Shown one piece after another: positions 27,311 to 35,425 of a stretch of 35,425 bases of DNA. Both the position numbers and the translations under genes were made by a program. The first letter of the stretch is position 1. Every line of letters begins with the position of its first letter. Origin of the DNA: Phycisphaerales bacterium (GTDB taxonomy: Bacteria > Planctomycetota > Phycisphaerae > Phycisphaerales > UBA1924); assembly GCA_021732675.1 (NCBI GenBank), contig JAKFUN010000101.1:1-35425 (forward strand), written 5' to 3'. Under the pieces are notes generated by a model that searched no databases, was not told the DNA's origin, and was given only the letters and a program-made list of their open reading frames with translations.

Positions 27311-28087
27311 TCAGCGCCGCGCGACGACATACACCACGTAGTTGCCGTCTAGATCTTCCCCGCGGGCGGGGCGAATGTGCAGGTTCCCGTCGCTGTCGAG
27401 TGCGCCGGCGTCCTGGTCGTAGACGTCGACCTTCGAGAACCCCGCATCGAGAGCAGCCTGGGAGAACTCCGGAATGCTCCACAATCGCCAGTGATAGGTG
27501 AAAGCCCGGCGCAAGGTGCGTGTGCGTGCCGGCTGGCCGCGCGGCGGGGAAACTTCAAAGTGCAGGGCGTTGCGCACCAGGCCCGTGACGGGATCGGCCG
27601 CCTCCTGCTCCCACGTGTAGCCGATGCGCTCGCCCTTGGGCCCGCGAAAACGGCGCGACATGGTGAGGGGGGAGAAGGCGTCGGCACCGCCGTAGAGATC
27701 GCCAACGAAGATGCCGCCCCGACTGATGCGGCGTCGGCATAGTTTGAGATAGGCGACCAGATCGGCCCGGGTGTGCCAATATCCGAGCGGAAAGTTGAGG
27801 GCGGCGATGATGTCGGCCTTGTCGTCGGCCTCCCGGACATCGGCCGCGCGACTGGTGATGCCGGGAACCTTCGCGACCCGCTTGAGGGGCACCGGATCGA
27901 TGTCAATCGCGATGGCGCGGCGGAGCGAGCCGTTCGAACCCGGGCCTACCCAAGCCTTGCACAGGGCGGCCCCGCCGGAAAAGTCCTCACGGAGGGTGCG
28001 GGGGGAGCCGGCGTGGGCCGCGAGGAGGAAGCGGACCATTCCCGGGGTGTTTTGAACGCAGAGCTCGTAGAGGTCGAAGCGGTTCAT
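27311..28087 (-). CDS. Class I SAM-dependent methyltransferase-like protein
   Basis: LREDFSGGAALCKAWV, AIDIDPVPLKRV, ADVREADDKADIIAALNFPLGYW, GGIFVGDLYGG. Confidence 0.75.
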   Translation of the reverse strand: MNRFDLYELCVQNTPGMVRFLLAAHAGSPRTLREDFSGGAALCKAWVGPGSNGSLRRAIAIDIDPVPLKRVAKVPGITSRAADVREADDKADIIAALNFPLGYWHTRADLVAYLKLCRRRISRGGIFVGDLYGGADAFSPLTMSRRFRGPKGERIGYTWEQEAADPVTGLVRNALHFEVSPPRGQPARTRTLRRAFTYHWRLWSIPEFSQAALDAGFSKVDVYDQDAGALDSDGNLHIRPARGEDLDGNYVVYVVARR

Positions 28088-28274
28088 GGCGTGAGATGGT
28101 TGAAGTCAACGGCAAGGAATTTCGGCAACTCGGGCATGTCAGCGGGCCGACCTAATGAGAGGGCCCCGCGTTCGCTTTCGACACGGCGACAATGGCCGTG
28201 ATGAACGTCGAGCACAGCGCGGTCCCCCGTGTCACCCTAGAGCGCTGCCGCCCAATCACCGGGTTTGGGCGCTC

Positions 28275-29918
<1,644 letters not shown>

Positions 29919-30067
29919 GATGTGAGATTCCTTCGTCGTGTCCTGCCGGGGAAAGGCCCCGCGCCAAGTGGGGAGAATATCAAGTTCGCGGGGCGTCGAC
30001 CCGGCGCTGCCCCAATGGTGAGGTCCCCGCCGGGCGATGGGGCCTGGAGCCCTTATAGTCGGCGTTC

Positions 30068-31489
30068 ATGAGCAAGCGCGCCAGCAAGCAAGCACCAACC
30101 CCGCCCGCCAACCCGGGCCCCACGCGCCAACCCAAGCGAAAGGGGGGACGGCGATCGCTCGCGACGGAAGCCATCGCCCGCTTTGAACGTCGCCTGGCCA
30201 CCGTTGGCGTTGTCGGCCTTGGCTACGTTGGACTGCCGCTGGTGCGGGCGATGCACGACGCCGGGTTCAAGGTCGTCGGCTACGACATCGACGCAGCCAA
30301 GATCGCCATGCTCAAGAAAGGTCACGCCTACCTCAAGCACCTGGGCGAGGAAATGGTTCGTGGGCTGGCGGCGTCGGATCGCTTCACCCCCACCGCCGAC
30401 CCGGGCGCCCTCAAGGCGTGCGACGCCATCGCCATCTGCGTGCCCACCCCCCTGGGCGTGCACGACGAGCCGGATTTGAGCTATGTCGAAGACTCGACGC
30501 GGATGATCGCTGGCGTGCTCAAGCGCGGGGCCCTGGTCTCGCTCGAAAGCACCACCTACCCGGGCACCACCCGAGAGGTCTGCCTGCCGATTCTCGAAGA
30601 GACAGGCATGATCTGCGGCGAGGACTTCTTCCTGGCCTTCAGCCCCGAGCGCGAAGACCCGGGACGCAAAGGCGTGCAGACCCGCGAGATTCCGCGACTG
30701 GTCGGAGGTATCGACGAGGCGAGCACCAAGGTGGCGGCGGCATTGTACCGAGCGGCTATCGAGCGCGTGCACGAAGTGGAGAGCGCCGAGGTGGCCGAGG
30801 CCGCGAAGATTCTGGAGAACACCTATCGCGCGGTGAACATCGCGCTGGTGAATGAGTTGAAGCCGGTGCTGGCGGACATGGGGATTGACATCTGGCAGGT
30901 GATCGAGGCGGCGTCGACCAAGCCCTTTGGGTTTCAGGCGTTTTATCCCGGGCCGGGGCTGGGGGGCCACTGCATCCCGATTGATCCGTATTACCTGACG
31001 TACAAGGCCCGAGAATATGGGCATGTGACGCGGTTTATCGAGCTGGCGGGGCTGGTGAATCGGCGCATGCCGCGATATGTGGTGGATCGCGTGGCCGAGG
31101 GTTTGAACGATGATGGCTTGCCCATGAAGGGTTCCAAGGTGCTGGTGGTGGGGATCGCGTACAAGCCGAACATCGATGACGTTCGCGAAACTCCGGCAGC
31201 GGAGATCATCGAGTTGCTCGCCGACCGTGGGGCGCTGGTGAGCTTTCACGACCCGCATGTGCCGGTCTTCCCGCAGATGCGGAAGTATGACATCCCGCTG
31301 AAAAGCCTGCCTTTGAATGCCGGGAACCTCAGGCAGTGCGACGCGGTGGTCATCGTGACCGACCACGCGGCGGTGGATTGGGAGTTGATCGGGCGCGAGG
31401 CAAGGCTGGTGGTGGATACGCGCAACGCGATGGCGAAGCTGAAGGGAAACGCGAAGGGCAAGATCAAAGCGCGGGTGCTGAAGGCGTAG
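30068..31489 (+). CDS. Nucleotide-sugar dehydrogenase (UDP-GlcNAc/ManNAc 6-dehydrogenase-like)
   Basis: VGVVGLGYVGLPLVRAMHDAGFKVVGYDID, CVPTPLG, ESTTYPGTTREV, FSPEREDPG, PGPGLGGHCIPIDPYYLTYKA motifs. Confidence 0.92.
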   Translation: MSKRASKQAPTPPANPGPTRQPKRKGGRRSLATEAIARFERRLATVGVVGLGYVGLPLVRAMHDAGFKVVGYDIDAAKIAMLKKGHAYLKHLGEEMVRGLAASDRFTPTADPGALKACDAIAICVPTPLGVHDEPDLSYVEDSTRMIAGVLKRGALVSLESTTYPGTTREVCLPILEETGMICGEDFFLAFSPEREDPGRKGVQTREIPRLVGGIDEASTKVAAALYRAAIERVHEVESAEVAEAAKILENTYRAVNIALVNELKPVLADMGIDIWQVIEAASTKPFGFQAFYPGPGLGGHCIPIDPYYLTYKAREYGHVTRFIELAGLVNRRMPRYVVDRVAEGLNDDGLPMKGSKVLVVGIAYKPNIDDVRETPAAEIIELLADRGALVSFHDPHVPVFPQMRKYDIPLKSLPLNAGNLRQCDAVVIVTDHAAVDWELIGREARLVVDTRNAMAKLKGNAKGKIKARVLKA

Positions 31490-31509
31490 GAGGTCGAAAA
31501 CACTCAGCA

Positions 31510-31546
31510 GCCCGACCGTAAGGGAGGGCCGGGCGAAATCTTTTTT
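31510..31546 (+). terminator. Possible terminator/repeat hairpin downstream of the nucleotide-sugar dehydrogenase
   Basis: GCCCG(ACCGTAAGGGAGGGC)CGGGC, GAAATC, then TTTTTT (31541-31546). Confidence 0.5.
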
Positions 31547-31559
31547 CGCTTGAAATGCA

Positions 31560-31615
31560 CACGGCGGGGACCGCCGTGCCACCCGGACCTGCCACCCAGA
31601 CCTGCCACCCAAACG
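31560..31615. repeat. Hairpin plus 13-bp tandem repeats upstream of the btpA-like gene
   Basis: CACGGCGG-GGA-CCGCCGTG (31560-31578), then TGCCACCCGGACC, TGCCACCCAGACC, TGCCACCCAAACG at 31577, 31590, 31603 (13-bp period). Confidence 0.8.
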
Positions 31616-31641
31616 AGCCATCAAACGACCCGGAGAACCGA

Positions 31642-32463
31642 ATGGCAAAGAGCAAGCGCAGCAACAGCTCAGATCACACGCCTCAGGTGCCACCCAAGGC
31701 CCTGATCGGCATGGTGCACGTGGGCGCGCTCCCGGGCTCGCCGCACGCTCGCTACACGCTTGCGAAGCTCGAAGAGGTGGCGGTCAGCGAGGCGTCCATC
31801 ATCGCCCATGCCGGCTTTGACGCCATCATCATCGAAAACATGCACGACACGCCCTATGTGAACGCCCCGCACGGCCCGGAAACCGTCGCGGCCATGACGC
31901 GCATCGGCCTGGCGATTCGGCGCGAACTGCCCAAGATGCCGCTGGGGGTGCAGGTGCTCAGCTTTGGGCACATGGAGGCGTTGGGAGTGGCGCTGGCGAT
32001 CAACGGGGCGTTCGTTCGCGTGGAGAACTTTGTGTTTGCGCATGTGGCCGACGAAGGGCTGCTGCCCGAAGCCGCGGCCGGGCGTCTGCTGCGTTACCGG
32101 CGCGTCATCGGGGCGACGCACATTCGCCTGATGTGCGACATCAAGAAAAAGCACGCGTCGCACGCGATCACGGGCGATGTGAGCGTGGCCGACGCCGCCA
32201 AGGCCGCGGAGTTTTTCGGGGCCGATGGGCTCATCGTCACCGGTACGCACACGGGCGTGCCAACCGACCCGACCGACATCAACGCGGCCCGCACCGGGGC
32301 CAAGTTGCCGGTGTGGGTTGGGTCGGGCGTTACTCCCGCGCAGGTTCGCCCGCTGCTCGCGAAGGCCGATGCGTTGATCGTGGGCTCGGATATCAAAAAG
32401 GGCGGTTTGTGGGCCAATCCAGTTGATGCCGCCCGCTGCCAGCGAATGGTGGATGCCAAGTAG
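31642..32463 (+). CDS. BtpA/SgcQ family protein
   Basis: LIGMVHVGALPGSPHARY, EASIIAHAGFDAIIIENMHDTPYV, VQVLSFGHMEALGVALAINGAFVRVENFV, VWVGSGVTPAQVRPLLAKADALIVGSDIKKGGLWANPVD. Confidence 0.92.
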   Translation: MAKSKRSNSSDHTPQVPPKALIGMVHVGALPGSPHARYTLAKLEEVAVSEASIIAHAGFDAIIIENMHDTPYVNAPHGPETVAAMTRIGLAIRRELPKMPLGVQVLSFGHMEALGVALAINGAFVRVENFVFAHVADEGLLPEAAAGRLLRYRRVIGATHIRLMCDIKKKHASHAITGDVSVADAAKAAEFFGADGLIVTGTHTGVPTDPTDINAARTGAKLPVWVGSGVTPAQVRPLLAKADALIVGSDIKKGGLWANPVDAARCQRMVDAK

Positions 32464-32507
32464 TGTGTGATGCTACCGGGCCACCCAACACCACCAAGCG
32501 CCACCCG

Positions 32508-32882
32508 CTATCGCTGCTCGATCGTCGGGCGCATCTTCTGCCCGCGTTGCTTGTAGGCGTTGAGGGCGCTTTGCTTGTCGGGGAACTCGGTAAGCGAGAA
32601 GACGAGTTTGGAGTTTCCGATCTGGATCTCATCGCTGTCGACGAGTTCGATGTCGGTGGTCACTTGCCGCCCGTTGATGAACATCCCGTTGCTGCTCTTC
32701 ATGTCGATGGCGTGGTACTTGCTTGTGGGTTCGTCGAAGCGGATCTGAATGTGCTTTCGGCTCACGCGATCGTCGACGACTTGCAACGCCGCCGACTCGT
32801 CGCGCCCGATCACCGTGGTCCGCTTGCCGAGCGGGTAGTACAAACCTTCGCTAGGTCCGGAAACGACAAGAATCGATGCCAT
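32508..32882 (-). CDS. FHA domain protein
   Basis: YYPLGKRTTVIGRDESAALQVVDDRVSRKHIQIRF...YHAIDMKSSNGMFINGRQV...DSDEIQIGNSKLVF: canonical FHA GR..S.H..NG motifs. Confidence 0.93.
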   Translation of the reverse strand: MASILVVSGPSEGLYYPLGKRTTVIGRDESAALQVVDDRVSRKHIQIRFDEPTSKYHAIDMKSSNGMFINGRQVTTDIELVDSDEIQIGNSKLVFSLTEFPDKQSALNAYKQRGQKMRPTIEQR

Positions 32883-33141
32883 GATGCGCGCCCCTTTGAA
32901 CGCCGGCGGCAGAACGACGCGCCGACGAGCCCAAGTGTACAGGGATTTGTTCCCAATTCCAAGGCCCCGGCTGGTTCGGCGCGAGAAGCGGCCCAATCAC
33001 AGGCGCCGGTCGTGATTAAGGGGCTTTTCTCGGGGCCCGACGCTCCGGCGGGGGTGGGCATGCTGACGAGAACCGACAAAGCCGCCCATGCCGACGCCCG
33101 GGAGACTCGCGCGTCCGCGTTGGGCTCGTGGGAGTCCAAAC

Positions 33142-34608
33142 CTACAGCAGCGGGCTGAAGAGTTGGGCGATGTGGTCCAGCAGGCGGCGGGTTGCCGGAC
33201 GCCGGGCCCACTCCTCCGGCACGACCCGGCGTGATTCGCTGGCGTAATGCTGCTGCATGAAGCGCAGCTGGCTGGCAAAGTCCGTGTCGTGGATGAACAG
33301 CGTTGTCTCGAAGTTGAGCCAGAAGCTGCGCATGTCGAGGTTGGCCGAACCGACCACCGCGAGGGCGCGGTCGATGCACGCGGTCTTGGCGTGCAGCAGC
33401 CCACCTTCGTGCTCCAACACCTTGACCCCGGCATTCAGCAGGTCTTCATAGTTCGCCCGGCTGGCCGCGGCCACCACCTTGGCGTCCAACTCGTCGGGCA
33501 CGATCAACGTCACATCCACGCCCCGCAACGCCGCGTTCACAAGAGCGGCCTTCGTCGCTTCGTCGGGCACGAAGTACGGGGTGGTGAGAATGATCTCCTC
33601 GCGAGCCTCGAAGAACATCGACATCATCGCCTGGTGGATGGCGTCGGGGCGCGGGCCGGGCCCGGAGGGGACAACATGCACCACCGAGTCACCCGCGCGA
33701 GGGATGGGCACCGGGAAAAAGGGGGCGACCTCGGCGAGCGCCTCGTCGCTGTCGGAGAGCCAGTCTCGTAGAAAGACGCACTGCAGCGCCTGCACCGCCG
33801 GCCCTTGCAGACGGATCGTCGAGTCGATCCACGGCCCGACCCGGGTTTTGCTTAGGCCTCGCTTGGGTTCGAAGGTTTCGTCGGTCAAGTTCTGGCTGCC
33901 GGTGAAGGCGAGAACCCCGTCGATCACCACGATCTTGCGATGGTTGCGAAGATCAATGCGGGCAAAGAGCATTCGCAGCGGATTCACCGGCAGGGCCGAA
34001 ACCACCTGCACGCCCCCCGCCCGCATGCGTTCGCACAGATCGCTTCGCAAGAAATCCTTGGCCCCCACCGCATCGACCAGCACGCGGCAGACCACGCCCC
34101 GCTTGGCCGCGCGCAGGAGCGCCTCGCCCACTTCGATGCCTTTCCCTGAGGGCATCCAGATGTAAAACACCAGATGGCAGTGGTATTGGGCCTCCTCGAG
34201 GCCATTGATGATCTCGTCCAACACCGGCCCGCCAGTGCCCAGAAGCTCGACGTGGTTTCCCACCAACGGCGGAATCCCCCCCACCAGCGTCGCCAAATGC
34301 GCCAGAGGCTCATAAGGCCCGCCCCCTGGCGCGTGAACCACGCCCTGGCGCTGCCAGTGCAGCACGGCATCCTCTTCGATGCGTTTGGTGAGCGCTTCGT
34401 ACTTGGCCAAACGCCGAAACCCCAGCTTGCTCTCACCGATGAGAAAGTACAGAACCCAACTGAGAACCGGCATGAACAGCAGCACCAGCAGCCACGACCA
34501 GGTGTCGGGCCCAGGGCAGCGACGCAGCAGAATCCGCAGCGCGATGACAATCCGAAGCCCGTAATCGAGCAGCAGCAACGCAATCCCGAGCTCTTCCCCC
34601 GTGGTCAT
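33142..34608 (-). CDS. Cardiolipin synthase-like phospholipase D family protein
   Basis: Two HKD-type motifs: NHRKIVVIDGVLAFTGSQNL and LHAKTACIDRALAVVGSANLD; N-terminal PLDc_N TMs (SWLLVLLFMPVLSWVLYFLIGE). Confidence 0.93.
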   Translation of the reverse strand: MTTGEELGIALLLLDYGLRIVIALRILLRRCPGPDTWSWLLVLLFMPVLSWVLYFLIGESKLGFRRLAKYEALTKRIEEDAVLHWQRQGVVHAPGGGPYEPLAHLATLVGGIPPLVGNHVELLGTGGPVLDEIINGLEEAQYHCHLVFYIWMPSGKGIEVGEALLRAAKRGVVCRVLVDAVGAKDFLRSDLCERMRAGGVQVVSALPVNPLRMLFARIDLRNHRKIVVIDGVLAFTGSQNLTDETFEPKRGLSKTRVGPWIDSTIRLQGPAVQALQCVFLRDWLSDSDEALAEVAPFFPVPIPRAGDSVVHVVPSGPGPRPDAIHQAMMSMFFEAREEIILTTPYFVPDEATKAALVNAALRGVDVTLIVPDELDAKVVAAASRANYEDLLNAGVKVLEHEGGLLHAKTACIDRALAVVGSANLDMRSFWLNFETTLFIHDTDFASQLRFMQQHYASESRRVVPEEWARRPATRRLLDHIAQLFSPLL

Positions 34609-34638
34609 GCCCGTCCCCAGGTTCGCGGCTCGGTCCGT

Positions 34639-35139
34639 TCAGTGGTGATCATGCCCGCAATCCCCTCCGGTGGCGGGCGGCATCGGCTCGGGCAACCCCG
34701 GCATCGTTGGGGGGACCCAGCCCGGTTGGCCGTCGGGGTAGTCGGCCCGGTCGCCGCTATTGAGGTGGATCATCTCGCTATCGACGTGGGCTTGGCCCCC
34801 AGTCTTCACACGCAACTCGCCCTTGGCACCCAGCAACACGTCCTTGGCGGCTGACATCCGGATCGAATCCGTCGCGGCCACTTCAAAGTCCTTGCACCGC
34901 AGCGACACCGTGTCCGTCGAGTCGATCTCCAGCCGAACCCCCCGAAGCTGGAGGACAGGGCCCTCCGGCGTCAGCGCGATCCGCAGCTCCAGGTCGCCGG
35001 TGGCCGAGCGGATCTCGATCTGCTCGCGCCCGCCTTCGGCCGAGGTCGCCACTGTCCGCCCCGAGGGGAGCTGCGCGACCCCGGCTAGGGTGTTCGCGCC
35101 CGATTTCACGGGGAGGTGTTGATGAGTAGGGTCAGACAT
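34639..35139 (-). CDS. VgrG/gpV C-terminal-like beta-helix spike protein
   Basis: Repetitive beta-strand-like region (LRIALTPEGPVLQLRGVRLEIDSTDTVSLRCKDFEVAATDSIRMSAAKDVLLGAKGELRVKTGGQAHVDSEMIHLN) and metal-ligand-like tail CGHDHH; no VgrG/gp27-like N-terminal domain. Confidence 0.6.
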   Translation of the reverse strand: MSDPTHQHLPVKSGANTLAGVAQLPSGRTVATSAEGGREQIEIRSATGDLELRIALTPEGPVLQLRGVRLEIDSTDTVSLRCKDFEVAATDSIRMSAAKDVLLGAKGELRVKTGGQAHVDSEMIHLNSGDRADYPDGQPGWVPPTMPGLPEPMPPATGGDCGHDHH

Positions 35140-35328
35140 CGCTCTCCTATCGTACTCGGAACGTGGGACCAGGGGGGGGTATCAAGTTCCGCAAGAGTCG
35201 ATAGACTTGGACAAGGCCTTTGGCCCCCCGGCCCTGTCGACCTCCCCGGGCGATCGGCAGCCCTGTCATCTCCGCCTGTTGCCCGCGCCGTGCGTGTGAA
35301 GCACGACGACAGCTCGAAAGGACCAGCC

Positions 35329-35425
35329 ATGCCCCCAGCAGCACGCGTCGGTGACAAGATGTTGCAGACCGCCCCGCATTGTCATGCGCCAATCCATCCG
35401 CCCGCGCCCACCCCCACACCGGCCC
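35329..35425 (+). CDS. PAAR-like protein, 3' truncated by window end
   Basis: Manual translation MPPAARVGDKMLQTAPHCHAPIHPPAPTPTPA, open to the last base; PAARVGD is the PAAR signature. SD-like AAAGGA upstream. Confidence 0.65.
   Translation, partial: MPPAARVGDKMLQTAPHCHAPIHPPAPTPTPA

Noticed and set aside
34639-35425. Prophage remnant
   Set aside because: No integrase, capsid, terminase or tail genes in the window; only spike/PAAR-like proteins.

Overview
GC-rich 35.4 kb chromosomal window, probably from a planctomycete-like bacterium. This is inferred from gene content, a GRRRR-ended PEP-CTERM-like protein and repeat style; it was not tested. Positions 1-11 kb hold a flagellar export/biogenesis cluster in the order fliN(partial)-fliO-fliP-fliQ-fliR-flhB-flhA-flhF-flhG-small membrane ORF-fliA, followed by folK. 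Next come a secreted hypothetical, a homogentisate 1,2-dioxygenase-like gene and a DUF4258/YgiT-type toxin-antitoxin-like pair. The 15.1-22.8 kb accessory region contains a 21-bp palindromic repeat array, three copies (one intact, two damaged or truncated) of an uncharacterised protein family, and otsA plus an otsB-GH15 fusion on the minus strand. The rest carries a Tat-exported phospholipase C-like protein, a PEP-CTERM-like protein, a LOG-family protein, a methyltransferase, a POT transporter, a nucleotide-sugar dehydrogenase, a BtpA-family protein, an FHA protein and a cardiolipin synthase-like protein. The right edge has a VgrG/gpV-like spike fragment divergent from a truncated PAAR-like ORF. 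The main second-look items are: (i) palindromic insertions inside the damaged paralogs; (ii) the 21-bp array; (iii) structured leaders and an A8/T8 palindrome around the small ORF between flhG and fliA; (iv) a 72-nt symmetric hairpin near 26.6 kb; (v) the OtsB-GH15 fusion; (vi) the isolated spike/PAAR pair. All family calls come from reading translated motifs; no database search was possible.
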